From Rusavskia elegans (Eukaryota; Ascomycota; Lecanoromycetes; Teloschistales; Teloschistaceae), in NCBI GenBank assembly GCA_011316305.1, contig SAUG01000114.1, positions 1-64,000 of the forward strand: a stretch of 64,000 bases of DNA. The letters are read 5' to 3'. Below the pieces are notes generated by a model. That model was not told the DNA's origin, made no database searches, and saw only the letters and a program-made list of their open reading frames with translations. Shown here piece by piece: positions 1 through 12,077 of the stretch. A program made the position numbers and the translations under genes. Position 1 is the first letter of the stretch. The number at the start of each line of letters is the position of its first letter.

Positions 1-327
1 ATTCTTTAGTAAACTTCGACTATTTTTATAAAAGTTCTAGTATTCTAGCGGTTTTAAATTTTTTAAAGCTATTATAATAGATTATTTATTATTAAATAAA
101 ATTAATAATTAAGGCTATATATTTAGTTAAAATTACTTTATCTATACTATTAGTAGCTATAGTAAATTTAAAGATATATTAGAAATAAATAATTATAAAT
201 TAGATAGTTCTATTTATATTTAATATATTATTTTAATATATTACTTTATTCTATTTCTATTTTATCTAGTCGATAAATATTACTTCCTCTATTTTTTTTT
301 AGTAAATTTTATTACGGAATTTAGTTT
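1..327 (+). repeat. Dispersed repeat, copy 1 (pairs with 60,012-60,340)
   Basis: This 327-bp segment aligns base by base, apart from RIP-type transitions and small indels, with 60,012-60,340 in the same orientation. Shared landmarks include the opening TTCTTTAGTAAA-like stretch, a central GTAGCTATAGTAAAT and the closing TTTATTACGGA. No coding frame or terminal structure is visible. The copy starts at the window edge, so its true left end is unknown. It is probably part of a larger transposon. Confidence 0.7.
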
Positions 328-1789
328 TATAATATAATATTAATATTAAACAATATTTAATATAGTTTATATTACTTTATTATATTACTATAAAGTCTTT
401 TACTAATTCTATAGTCTGTCTCTTCGTTTCTAGTATTTTATTCTAAAAGGACTTTAGTATTTAAATCTATAGTTTTCTATATATTAGTTCCTTTTAGTTT
501 CTAGAAGTATTTATATATAGTAATATAATATATATTTTATTTTTTATAAAGCGTATATTTAGATTCCGACTATTTTCTATTATATTTACGGTTTACGACC
601 GATTTAGACTTTATAGATAGTAATTTTAATTTAAATATAGCGGAATACTAGATAGAAGCGTAAATAATATAGTAGAATAATATAATTAATATTAGAAAAA
701 GTCTATATAAAATAGTAGCTAAAAATATATAGAAATATATAATAGAATATACTAGAAGTTTATAGAAATATATAAACTCGTTTACTTTAGCCGAAATCTA
801 GCTAATAGTTATATTAATTAATAAAATTTTATTTCCGATCTTTTTTTTTTATTTACTAACTATTACTATAAATCTCTAATATAATCTATACTATACTATA
901 TAATTCGTTATTCTATTTATAATATTATATAAATATAATTATAATATATACTAATCGGATTAATAATATATTAAAATAATATAATAAACTATATAATTAC
1001 GCTAAAAGATATTCTAATATATAAAAATATTATAAAATCGATTTATAGAAGTTTAGAAAAGACTAGAAATAGTAGAATCGGATAAAAAAAAAGGAAATCC
1101 GCTAGTATAATAGTAAAAGTACTATTCTAGAATAATATATTCTAAATAATTTAGCTAATTAATTAATAGAAATATAAATAGAAAGCTAGTACTATTATTT
1201 TCCGAAATATCTATTATTACTAAAAGGGTTTCGATAATCTAATTCTAAAAGTACTATTTATTAAATTATATTATAAAATCTTTAAAAATATTACTATAGA
1301 ATTTCTTTTAGTCAGAATTATTAAAATATAGAATATAGTATTAGTAGTTTTATTAAATTCTATAGAAATATATATTGTTATTTATCTAGTAAATATATAT
1401 ATTATTTTAATATATTACTATTTATATACGAATATATTTATATAGTTAAAATATAAATCTAATAGTAATTTATATTAAATAAATTACTATCGAAACTAAA
1501 AATTTTTAGTTTATTAAAAATCTAATAAAGAATTTGGATATATAGCTAGAAAGAAATAAACTAGTTAATAACTAAATTTTATATAATTAAAAGATATAGA
1601 AAAGAAATATATAGTCTAGAATTTTTTAAAAAAAAAATAATATAGATTCCGGCTATTATATTAACTAGTATTAATTAAAATATATTACCGCTTTATATTA
1701 CCTAAATTATTTACTATAATTAAAAGAAATAATATATTTAAAGTAATAATTATTTATAAATTCTATAATATTTAATTATTTAATATAAT
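328..1789. other. RIP-mutated DNA, nothing identifiable
   Basis: Very AT-rich sequence with almost no CA or TG. I found no conserved protein motif, terminal repeat or tandem repeat in either strand. It is most likely the remnant of a transposon mutated beyond recognition by eye. Confidence 0.6.
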
Positions 1790-2617
1790 TATAAATCGGA
1801 TTAAATTAGATTTCTATTAATTTCTATTTTATAACCCGATCTAACTTTCGGTTCTAAAATTAGAAACCGACCTAAATCGTTTAACGGGTTAGATCGAATT
1901 AACTTATTAAAACTCGGGTTAGATTCCCGAAATACCAATAGAAATCTATATCGAAGTGGCCAGTCTAGACCCGACGGTTAATTTAATTAAAACTGATCTA
2001 ATATAATACTATAATTAATAAAGTTAATTATTTATTTAATTAATTATATAAATAGATTATATATATAGATACTATATTTATTCTAATATAATTAATTTTT
2101 AATTAATAAATATAACTTTTATATTAGAATTATACTTTTATACTAAATTTTAGCAGGTTTAGCGGATCGAATCCGAAAATCCGAATTTAATCCGGAACCA
2201 AGTCGGTTTAATATCTAGAAAAATCGGAACCGACTCGGATCGGATCGGTTCTTTTAACTCGGATTTAAAATCCGATCCGACGACCAGTCTAGATTTAAAT
2301 AATCCGTTAAATCTATATAATTTATATAATAGTAGGAAAAAAATTTTTACGAATAAATCTAAAAAATTCGAATTAATTAATTACGTTAGATAAGAAAATA
2401 CTAGTTAAATTAAATATTTTATCTAAATATATTACATTTTTATATAGTTAATCATTTTCTTTTCTATAATATTATACTATTAATAAAAGTTTAGTAATTT
2501 TCTATTAGATTTCCGGATTTAATTCGGAATCGACCGTTTAGCGAATCGAACCGATTCGATTTACTAAAAAATCGGGTCGAATTGTAGATATCGACGGAAA
2601 TCCGTATCGAAATAGCA
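1790..2617. repeat. Cluster of three partial copies of the GACTGGC MITE-like family
   Basis: Three pieces of one repeat family lie together. About 1,790-1,972 is a plus-strand right half ending in CCAGTCTA. About 2,140-2,296 is a minus-strand left end whose outer edge reads CGACCAGTCTAG. About 2,330-2,617 is a plus-strand right part ending in ATAGCAAGACTAA. The full-length copies at 23,474-23,942 and 24,840-25,285 show the complete structure, with imperfect inverted ends beginning GACTGGC and TA outside. Alternating TCCGATCCGA/TCGGATCGGA blocks near both ends make the family prone to hairpins. It has no coding capacity and is probably a non-autonomous DNA transposon. Confidence 0.6.
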
Positions 2618-3608
2618 AGACTAATATTTCTATATAGATTTATATAAATTCCTGAAACTCTATCTATAAATAGTATAATTACTATTTATACGAGTAAATA
2701 ATAGATATTATTTATATATAATAGTAGTAGCTCGAGATAAAAAAAGATATAAAGTATTATATTAAATATTATCTCGAATGTTAATTTACTATTATCTCTC
2801 GCAATATTAAATAGTATATAATATATCTTTTAGATATTTAGAAAAATAGATTAAATCTTTTTAAACGATAAAGATTCGAAGAATATTATAAATAGATTAT
2901 AACTACGATTAATAAAACGACTAGTTAATCTATAGTTTAAATACTTTTAAATATAATAGTAGAAATACTAATTGAATTTATTATCTATCAAATCTACTAT
3001 AATTATAGTTTTTTAAAAGATATTATTATTGATCGAAGTATTAATCTTTAGATTTTCGTTTTTGATAAAATATACCGTCTACTAGAAGTTAAATATCGAA
3101 GTATAATATTTTATTATTTATAAACGAATAGCACTATCGAAAAATTTACGGAATTTTCGGAAGAATATTTACTAAATACTATATTAAATAGCCGAAAAAA
3201 ATTTAGAATCATTATTTAAACTAAATTCTAGTTACTACGTATATTCGTACGTATATAACTACTAGATTTTTACTTTTCTATTTATTTAATAGCGTTTATC
3301 CGACGTTGCCGATTAATATTTCTAGCTTTTTTCCGAAAGGATATAATAAAAGATTGAATTTTATACTATTTCTTTCGCGCGATTAAATTAAAATATCTAA
3401 AAATATAATAATACGAGTAAAAATTAATAAAAAGATATAGAAATCGAAAGTAAAAGATATTTTTTTTATTAAAGAAATATAGTTTTAATTAAAGTTAAAT
3501 AATTTGAAAATTTGATAGTTAATTCGTAAAGTATATATTAGATTATTTAAATTAAAATCTTAAATATCTATATCTTCAAATCTTTTAAAAAATCGGTTAA
3601 TAAATATT
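2618..3608. other. RIP-mutated DNA, nothing identifiable
   Basis: AT-rich sequence between two repeat elements. No motif, frame or repeat could be supported. Confidence 0.55.
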
Positions 3609-3610
3609 TA

Positions 3611-4112
3611 CATCGGGGTTTTCGAAAAGTGGTCCCGGAGAGCTGTTGACGTAGCCCGGGAGAGTCCAAGGCGTCCCGGACTCCTCTAACAGTTCCTTGA
3701 ACTTCCAGGGCTGCGTTGATAGTATATATATATATAATATAATAAAATATTTAGCAAATATTAGCTCGGTTTCTATATAGGCCGTATAATATACGCGCTA
3801 GTAACGGCGCTAGACCTTACGCGTATAAAAATCCTCGGTTTCGTAGATTTTTTTAAATCCCGATCTAGTTAGCGTTAATCGTTCGTCCTATATAATATTA
3901 GCGAGTAGACGCCGCTAGCGTAACTTTATAAAAACTTTACTTTTAGGGGGCGGTTAATATTATTAGCCGTTTAGAAATTCTAGAGAGTCTAGGGCGCCCC
4001 GAGCGCTTCTAATAATTCCTCGAGCGCCTCGGGCGCCCGAGAGCCGTTCGAGCCCGCAGGGCTTCTATCAAAATTATTGGGTCCCTAGAGCCACTTTTCG
4101 AAAACCCTGATG
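3611..4112. mobile_element. 502-bp TIR element (Tc1/mariner-type MITE), TA target site
   Basis: The element begins CATCGGGGTTTTCGAAAAGT and ends with the inverted complement CATCAGGGTTTTCGAAAAGT. The terminal inverted repeats match at 21 of 22 positions and are flanked on both sides by TA (3,609-3,610 and 4,113-4,114), the target duplication of Tc1/mariner elements. Inside, a block near 3,660-3,710 recurs in direct orientation near 3,984-4,030 (GAGAGTC, AGG-GCG, CCCG, TTCCT in the same order). The ends are GC-rich and keep CA/TG, while the middle is mutated. It is too short for a transposase and is probably non-autonomous. The right end of a related larger element lies at 59,994. Confidence 0.75.
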
Positions 4113-4114
4113 TA

Positions 4115-5462
4115 ATTAGTTGAATTTTTATAAAGAAATAGTTTATAAAAGAAAATATTTCTATTAGATTGAAAATACTTCGTAGATATAAAAGTTTAAA
4201 AAAAGTTACTATAAAATAGTTTCCGCTAGACGAGAAACGTAAGCGAAAAAAATCTCGCAAGTTAAAATTTAAAAAGAAATTATTTGTTTAAATTTAAATC
4301 TATATCTAAAAATTATTTTATTAAAAAAAACGATAATAAAATATAAATTTCTAAAAAAGAAACAAATTTAATAGATTTTTAATATTATTTATTTTTTTAT
4401 ATTTTCGTATATTTCAAAATATATTTTAATTGTTATTTAGAAAGTAAATAAAAATATAAATGATTCTAAAATAATATTAAAAACGGAACTTTTTACTAGT
4501 TTACGAAATTATATTTAACGGAAAATTAATAATATTTTTAAATACGATTTTTTATTCAAAAATATAAATAATATACATTTATTAAATAGAAAAATTTTAG
4601 AAAAAATTTAGTAAATTAAATTTCTTCAATATTTTAATATAAAGTTAAAAGATATTACAAACGTATTTTATAATATAACTATCTTACGTTAAATATATTT
4701 TCTCCGAAATTTTAATAACTATCTATTACTTTTATTTTTTATTATATTTACCGCTTTCTATAAAACCGAAGTTCCCGATAAAAACTAGAGCGATTTTCGT
4801 TAGTAAAATCGAAATTAGTATATTCGCGTTTCTTTTTATTCTAGAATCGTTCTATTTAACGTTAAATTACTATATATTATATTCTAAAGAATTATATATA
4901 GCAAACTTTATAGTAGTTAGTAAAAATAGCCGGTAAAGATAATATATTCTCTAAATCCGAAAATATAGAAAAAAAAAGAAAATAATTTCTAAAAAAATAT
5001 AGAATTAAATCAAAATTTTATTTATATATTTTCCGTATCCGATAAATATATATGGTAAAATTTATTTATAGCTTTTAATATCCACGACGAAAATCTAGCA
5101 AACGGATAATTACTAGCTCTTTTTTTTATTATATTTATTAATAAAATTTCGGTTTAAATTATAGAAAGTTTGTTTTTATATCTAAATCTATTAAAATTAT
5201 TAATAGTAGACTAAGATAGTTAAGTTAAAAGATTGAAATTTCTATTATTTTATAGAAAATCGGGCTAGATAACGTTACGGTCTACAATTCGCATTGATAA
5301 CGAACGACGTAGCCGTATTAAAATAGAGAAAAGTAATAGAAAATTAATATTTATACGACTTCTAATTTTCGTATCTATTTACTATCTAAAAAATCATAAA
5401 ATTAATATCTATAATCAAAATCTTATATCGATTATTGATTGTAATCTATATAAATATAAATA
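4115..5462. other. RIP-mutated DNA, nothing identifiable
   Basis: About 1.3 kb of AT-rich sequence without recognisable repeat ends, protein motifs or tandem units. One 83-codon open frame that overlaps the right end of the 3,611-4,112 element has no coding character. Confidence 0.5.
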
Positions 5463-6200
5463 ATGTCGATTTTTATATAAAGTTTTTATACAGAGAGTTT
5501 ATATAGTAGATTGTTTCGGTCTAGCCGTTTCTAATCGAAGTAAATTAAAATAATTAAAGTTAAATATATATGCGATTAATCAATTGGATTTTAATTTAAT
5601 CTTTTACGAATTTAACGCTAGAAGCGCTAATTCGATCAGATTACGTAATTATTTAGTATTTAAATATTTTACCGAAAATTTAAATTAAAGATTCTCGAAG
5701 GAACTAGATTTAAACTAAAATCTAGAAGGAAACCGTAATCTATTTAACTTTATTAATTAACTTGATTTATTTCGATTAGAAACGGCTAAACCGAAATAAT
5801 TTTTTAAATAATTCTTCTATATAATTTTTATATAACTCTATATAAAAATCGGTTTAGTCGATTTAAAATACCTTAAATATTAGATTAGCTTTCGAAGGAT
5901 TCGAATTCCCGACCTGCCGGATTAACTCCGCTAACCCCGAAATAGAGCGCTGAATCCGTTAGACCGCCAGGTCACGCAGCGTTGCAACTGCGCCATTCAA
6001 ATCAATTGTAGTTAAATAGATTACGGTTTCTCTCTGGGTTTTAGTCCAGATCTAGTTCCTTCGGAAATTCTGAATTCGAGTTCGCGGTAAAATATTTAAA
6101 TACTAAGTAAATACGTAATCTGATCGAAGTAGCGCCTCTAGCGTTAAATTCGTAAAAGACTAAAATTAAAATCCGAACGATTAATCGTATATATAGAAAT
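5463..6200 (+). mobile_element. Older plus-strand SINE copy, split by a younger SINE
   Basis: Bases 5,463-5,566 and 6,019-6,200 together read as the body of the SINE family in plus orientation. The first part carries TCGATTTTTATATA and GGTCTAGCCGTTTC; the second carries ATTACGGTTTCTCTCTGGG and ends CGATTAATCGTATATATA. The two parts are separated exactly by a complete minus-strand copy at 5,567-6,009. The tRNA-like head is missing, so this older copy was 5'-truncated before it was interrupted. Confidence 0.75.
5567..6009 (-). mobile_element. Full-length tRNA-derived SINE (443 bp), nested
   Basis: On the minus strand the element starts with a tRNA-like head containing an A-box-like TGGCGCAGTTGC and a B-box-like TTCGAATCC, the internal RNA polymerase III promoter parts. 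It continues through the same body as the copy at 25,869-26,304 and ends in an AT-rich tail. It is flanked by AGTTAAATA at 5,558-5,566 and 6,010-6,018, a 9-bp target duplication made from the interrupted older SINE. The spacing between the boxes is longer than in a normal tRNA, so this is not a tRNA gene. The head has kept many CA/TG that the body has lost. Confidence 0.8.
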
Positions 6201-6330
6201 TTACTTTAACTATATTTATAAAAATAGTTTATATATATATCTTCTAAGATTTATCGTATATTTATATCATATAAAAAAGAACGGATAATATCGCTAGTAT
6301 AAAAACTATAAAATTTATTTATTTAATTAT

Positions 6331-6560
6331 TAGATAGGTGTGTTTCTAGGGCAGTACACGATTGTAGACCAGGCGAAATATATATTATAGAACTAACTTA
6401 TATCCTAGAAAGACTGGGGTATAGCCTAGTAATAAAGGAAAAGAAAAAAGCGGGAAAGGATCGAAATCCGATATACTAGCGACGCTCTAGTAACTAGACG
6501 GCGAGCCTCGTTTCTAAACGTCCTAATTATATTTCCAAGGTCTATATAATACGTTTAATA
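6331..6560 (-). repeat. 3' LTR of the gypsy element
   Basis: About 230 bp that match 14,617-14,844 along the whole length except for RIP-type transitions. Shared blocks include ACGCTCTAG, CCTCGTTTC and GGTCTATATAA. It is the downstream LTR because the element's genes run on the minus strand. I did not find a secure target duplication. Confidence 0.85.
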
Positions 6561-7204
6561 CTTTATAATTACCTCCTTTTCAGCGATATCGTCTCCGATA
6601 TTACGTTATATCTATTTATATATTTATAGTATTTATTAAATAAACCTATAAACTTTATAGTTAGCTATAAAAATTAAAAAGGGTAAAAAAAAAGAATTAC
6701 TCTTTAGCTATTATTATAATAGGCCTTTATCTATAGATAATTATATTTTAGTTATATAGATATATACTAGAATAAAGCTAAAAAAAGATAGCGCTATTAT
6801 AATTCGAATATAGATTTTCTAAAGTTCGTTAGATAATCTAGAACGTATTACTATTATATTATAGTACCGACTAAATTAATACTATAACTTTATTCTATTA
6901 TATATATTTAAAGAAATATACTATATCTATAGGCGTATACTATATCCGTATATCTATACGTATATAGCTTATAAATAATATTAGATAAAAGTTCTAATAA
7001 ATATAATTAAACCCGAACCTAATATAAATATTCGAGGATTTTAAATAGTAAATAGATATTCGGAGCGATACGGTTCCGACGCGCTAGTAATAATATAGTA
7101 ATATTTTATTTTATAGGAATTCTGATTTCCTATAACTTATTTATTTAAATATTTCTTCCTCGCCTATATAAGTTTTTCTATCTATTATATATATAAATAT
7201 ATCT

Positions 7205-8620
7205 TAATTTCTATATATTAGGTATTTTTATTACGCTATAAATAATAGAGGTTCTATTATTCGTCTACGTCCTATTTTTAAATATATAAAAGATTACTTT
7301 ACTAATACCTATAAGAAATACTATAAAGATAGAAAAAGATTTTTAGATTATAAAACCGTATAGCTACCTCTATTCTATCGCTTTAAAGCTAATATAATAA
7401 ATATTTTACGTTTTCGATATAGCTGTCCGATAAATAATTAACGCTTACTAATTTATAGTATTAAATAATAAAAAGCTTCCTTCTAATAACTATAAGATTA
7501 CGAAGAAGTTTATTATAGATATTATAAATATCTTTAAATATATTCCGGTATTAGATATAATACTATATAATCTAATCTAGAAGTCGAATAATTTTAAATA
7601 CTTTATAGAAACTTTAAACTTGATTCTATAACGCCTAGATATATATAAATATACGAATAAAAGTCTAGTTAGAGAAAATATAGCTATATAAAATAGAATA
7701 GTAATTTTAGAAGTCGAAATTAGAAATCTAAAGTCTTAGCGCCTTTTAGATATATCTTTTTCTCCCGGCTTTAGCTTTTTACGCGGATTTTTATCTTTAC
7801 TATCGCTATTTATCCCGCGCTCGCGTTATAAAAGCTCTATCCTACCGGCGGTATCTAGACCTCTACCTTTCGGAATAGATACTACTAGTACCCCGGTAGT
7901 AGCCTTAATATCTACTATAGTATCCTGTTCTACTACTATACTACGTCTATTTTTTAATAGTCCGAAACTTTTAGATATAATCTATAACCTTCTATACGAG
8001 GTAGCTAATCGCTAATATATTATTATAGAATCGAAAAATACTTTTCGGATTTTCGCGCCTCTAGTTATAGGCTAATATAAATAGTATCTATTTTATTTTC
8101 CTACTAATATAGCTCGAGACCTTTCTAATAATAAGGCCCCCTAGACGCGAATACCTATTTTCGGATATTCTACGCTATTAATAGTATAACCGACGTCTAC
8201 TATTAAAATTTCTTCGAATAAATTAATATATCCTTTATTTATCTAGTTATTTTCTAAGCTATTATAACCTTCTAGTAGATTGTTCCGCGCGTTTAAAGGC
8301 TATAATAATAAAGAGCTATATCGAGTATCGCCTCTATATACTATTAAGTAAAAGGAAAATCTATATCTATTTTCGGTAGCTCTTGTATATACGTCGCCTA
8401 TCGCTCTTTCCTAGTCCCTGTTAACTCTTTTACGCGCGGTTTCGAGGGCGCCGGAAGTATCCGGACTCTAGTTTTTAGAAGTTAGGCCTACGGGTACCCC
8501 GGCTCTTTAGATAGTTTTATCGGTAAGTAGTCTAACGTTTTTTAATATTTTTAACTCTATTTATAAATTCTTTTAGACTATCTTTTTAATAATATACCGA
8601 GAGATTACTTTCTCTACGCT
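7205..8620 (+). pseudogene. Possible plus-strand coding remnant in the gypsy 3' region
   Basis: Opposite to the element's genes, a plus-strand frame from about 7,205 to 7,590, followed after a frame change by a second frame to about 8,620, stays open apart from stops that are all TAG or TAA, never TGA. This is what RIP makes of CAG, CAA or TGG codons. The first part reads like protein (RGSIIRLRPIF, FLDYKTV*LPLFYRFKANI); the second holds a leucine-rich, coiled-coil-like stretch (SLVRENIAI*NRIVILEVEI). I recognise no family. It could be an extra antisense gene of the retrotransposon, part of a nested element, or chance in a TGA-poor sequence. Confidence 0.35.
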
Positions 8621-8929
8621 ATTTCCCCCGTCTATTACCGGATAAAAAGATAGTATAGACTAGGAATTCGCTATAAAGTTAGGTTATCTATATTATTATA
8701 AATATTTAAAGATAAGGAAATAGAATCCGTACTATAGGAAATAGATATATAGATATTATTATAGGCTTTATAAAGTAATTCGAATAAATTCTATTTAACT
8801 ATAAATTTATTTCTAGATATATATATTATATATATACTCTATAAACGCCTAATACCTATAATTATAGCTTACTTCTATTAAATTCTATCTTTTTTACGCT
8901 TTTTTATTAGAAGGTTATTCTAATTATAT

Positions 8930-9115
8930 ACTTCGATAAGTTTCTAGATAATTTCGAGGTCTTTTTATAGCTGCTAGGAATTATATTCCTTTAGCTAACC
9001 AGTTTATTTAACTAGATATTTAGCTTTTAGATCCTCGCCTTTTTTAGGTCTTATAAACTTTTTATCTAAAATAGCTTCTATCTCCTATTCTTCTTTATTA
9101 TCGATAAAGTCCGGT
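8930..9115 (-). pseudogene. Chromodomain of the gypsy polyprotein, broken
   Basis: The minus strand reads EIEAILDKKFIRPKKGEDLK, then AKYLVK*TG and LKEYNS*QLYKDLEII*KLI. This matches the chromodomain pattern (E-x-E-x-ILD, YLVKW-x-GY/W, W, NL--A-E). The two in-frame TAGs fall where Trp codons are expected, as RIP of TGG predicts. In chromoviruses this domain ends the integrase and directs insertion to heterochromatin. A chromodomain would fit the present location, in a RIP-mutated block. Confidence 0.75.
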
Positions 9116-9299
9116 AATAGATACTCTAGTAATTCGCTATTTTAATAATAATAGAACTTTTCTAATAAAGATATATAAAAGATATTATAGATTTTTAATC
9201 TAACTAGAAGAACTAACTAGTAAATCTAAAAGTCTATATACTTCGTAATCCGATACGGACCTACGAATTTAGAGGTAATCTTCTATAATTATTTAAACT

Positions 9300-10200
9300 T
9301 TAGATTTTTTATAGATAATAGTACTAAATTACTAATTTAATATTCTATCTATAGATATTTCTTATTATAGTATTTAGTCTGGTTTATCTAAACTTTTTTC
9401 TAGTTCGTATATATCGATTTATATATCTTTCGCAGGTTTATAATTCTTTCCTTTACTATTAGTACCTTCGTATTTACTATCTTTTTTTCTACGGCGTTAT
9501 TTTTAACGCCTTCGAATATTATATTAGGGTTATAGTCTATTAGTATTTCGAAAGGAAATATCTTTATAACGCTATATTCGCTATTATTATAGACGAATTC
9601 AGCTAAAAATAAAAGTTTAATCTAGTTTTTCTATTTTTTATAAGTATATACCTTTAGATAATATTCTAACGACTAATTCTATCTTTCTATCTACCTGTCT
9701 ATTTAAGAATAGAATATAGTATTTAAACGATATTTAATCTTTAGATAATAGTAGACTTCTAACCAGAATTCGCTTATAAAAAGCAAACTTCTATTACTAA
9801 TAATCCTAATAGAAATAAATCCTTTATACTAAAGTTTATTAATAATAAACTCTATAAAATTCTTTATATTAATTATTTTATAATATAGGATATACCTCGC
9901 TATTTTAATAAATTAATCGACGGCTACTAGTATTAAATCTACTATACTTCGAGAGTATCGAATAGATAGTAATCTAGTAATAAAATCTATCGCTATTTTC
10001 TTCTATAGCCGTATAGAATATAGAAGATTTTAGAGCTTCCTATATAGCTTATATCTATAGACTTTAACTCGCTAATAGATATTATATATTTCTATATACT
10101 TCCTAATATATTTAAATAGTTTCGGCTAGCTATAGCTATAACGAATAAGTAATAAGGTTCGCTAATACCCGAAATATCTAGCTATAGGGTTATTATAGTA
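9300..10200 (-). pseudogene. Integrase domain of the gypsy polyprotein, broken
   Basis: On the minus strand around 9,990-9,880 the frame reads IDFITRL, then LILVAVD*FIKIARYI, the first catalytic block of retroviral-type integrases (D in VVVDRF-K-A-). Near 9,830-9,770 it reads GFISIRIISNRSLLFISEFW, the second block (ISDRG--FTS-FW) with the Asp changed to Asn by RIP. The limits given are approximate. The spacing between blocks is normal for Ty3/gypsy. Confidence 0.8.
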
Positions 10201-10789
10201 TTTCGCTAGAAGCTCTATATATAGTACCTCGTCTTCGAGTATATATAAGGATTTTTTATAAAAGAGAAAACTAGTCCCTATTTCTATATTCTATAGCCCG
10301 GCTTTCTTTTTCGATTTACGTTTAATAGTCTATATATATTTCTAAATATCGGCGTCTCGACTTTAAAGCTAGATAAGTATATTATATATACTAGGAATTA
10401 TTTTACTATAAACCGTTTTATTAATAGCAGCCTTTTACGCCGTTTAACGTAGGATACCTAGCCTATAGTCTATATTCCTAGCGATAGGGTTTATTCTGTT
10501 ATTATATTTTTCGTCGGGGATAGTCGTCGCTAACCTATTACTACCGCGTCGGCGGCCTATTATACCCGGAGGTAATCTCGATATATAAAATATATTACGT
10601 CCTTTCTATAGTAGTAGAAAATTAGTTCTATTATTTTTAGAGTTTTTAGATTCTATTAAAGATTTTTTAAACCCTCTAGTTATACGCCCGCGTAAAACGT
10701 AATTAACTCGAACCTTTTATATAGTAAACGGTTCGCTACTAGATTTATAGCTAGTAAAATTTAGCTTTCACTAAAATATAGATAGTATT

Positions 10790-11215
10790 ATCTAGGCTTA
10801 AAAATTAATATTCTTATAATCCGGCTTCCTAGAAGGCGGATTAGCTGGATTAGTCTTCCCTAGATAATAGAAGATATCGAAATCTATAGCAGCTAATTTA
10901 ATAATCTAGCGATATTATCGAGTATTAAGTTTCTTAACTTTTATAAAACCCCGAAGGTTATTATAATCTATCTAGACCTTAACCGTATACTTCGCGCTTT
11001 CGAGGTAATATTTCTATTATTCGAAAACTTTAATAATAGCGAGTAGTTCTATATTATAGGTCTTATAATTACATTCGATAGGAATTATTTTCCTCGACTA
11101 GAATATAATTAGGTACTAGCGACTATTTTTATTAGATTAAAATATAATCCTAGCTAACCCGATTTTAGAAATATTAGTTTCGATATAGATTTCTTTTTCC
11201 GGATCGAAATACTAT
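10790..11215 (-). pseudogene. RNase H domain of the gypsy polyprotein, broken
   Basis: The minus-strand frame from 11,215 reads YFDPEKEIYIETNISKIGLA (family pattern HFDP---I-VETDAS--G-A-). It continues with IPIECNYKTYNIELLAII and KYYLESAKYTVKV, matching the E-NYE--D-ELLAIV--F--WR-YL pattern. After 10,965 it runs through NLRGFIKVKKLNTR, KLAAIDFDIFYYLGKTNPAN, the usual RNase H to integrase connection. Substitutions D to N and W to stop are RIP-type. Confidence 0.85.
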
Positions 11216-11609
11216 AATACCCCGGTAGTATTAAAAGCGCGCTTTAGTTTTTTAAAAGTCTTTTAGATTCTAATAATTTAGTAAAGCGGTTCCGACTTTT
11301 TTCCGGCTACGTTTTCTATAAGTAAATTTATTAGAAGCGCTATAATCGGAGAATACTAGTAAATAAAATGCCGGTAAAAGTTTATAAATTCTAGAAAGAT
11401 CTATATTTCGCGATAAGTTTTCGGGACCGGCTATTTTTTAATAGTTACTATTTATTTTAGGTCTATCGATATACCTTCCGTAGATACGATAAAATCTAAA
11501 AATTCTATACTTTTAATATTAAAAGTATATTTTTTAAAGTTAAAATATAGCTATATATTCCGAAGCTTTCGAGCGATCTATCTAATATATTTCTAATATT
11601 TTTTTTCCG

Positions 11610-11990
11610 AATTAAAAAAGATTAGGATATTATCTAGATAGACTATATAGTATATATTAACTAATTCTTCTAAAGCCCGATTAATATAGGTCTAGAATAT
11701 TATAGATATATTAGTAAAACCGAAAGATATTACGAGATATTCGAAATACCTATATTTTATACGAAACGCGGTTTTTTATTTATTATCTTTTTTAATCCGG
11801 ACTCGATAGTAGATATCTTTAATATTATATTTAGAAAAGTACTTTACCTCTAATAATCGATCTAGGATCTCTAAAATAAAAAGTAAAAGATAACAATTTT
11901 TAATCGTTACTTTATTAAAACCTCTATAGTCGATATATATATAAAGACTACTATTTTTCTTCGGTACGAAAAAGATTAGAACTCCTGTAG
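11610..11990 (-). pseudogene. Reverse transcriptase core of the gypsy polyprotein, broken
   Basis: From 11,990 the minus strand reads VLIFFVPKKNSSLYIYIDYR then GFNKVT, the gypsy RT entry motif (VLFVPKKDGSLR-C-DYRGLN--T). Near 11,650-11,612 it reads YIVYLDNILIFF, the catalytic YLDDILIFS box with the second Asp changed to Asn. Upstream, at 12,078-12,269, a short retroposon separates this core from the rest of the polyprotein. Confidence 0.88.
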
Positions 11991-12077
11991 AAGATATTAA
12001 ATAGCGAATCTAGCTTTTCTTTAAAGTACTATTTAGATAATTACGCAGCTTATTAAGCTCGCGTTTAGATAGACTAT

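Noticed and set aside
5880..6009. tRNA gene on the minus strand
   Set aside because: A- and B-box-like motifs are present, but they are too far apart, I could not draw a cloverleaf, and the sequence recurs as the head of a dispersed SINE.
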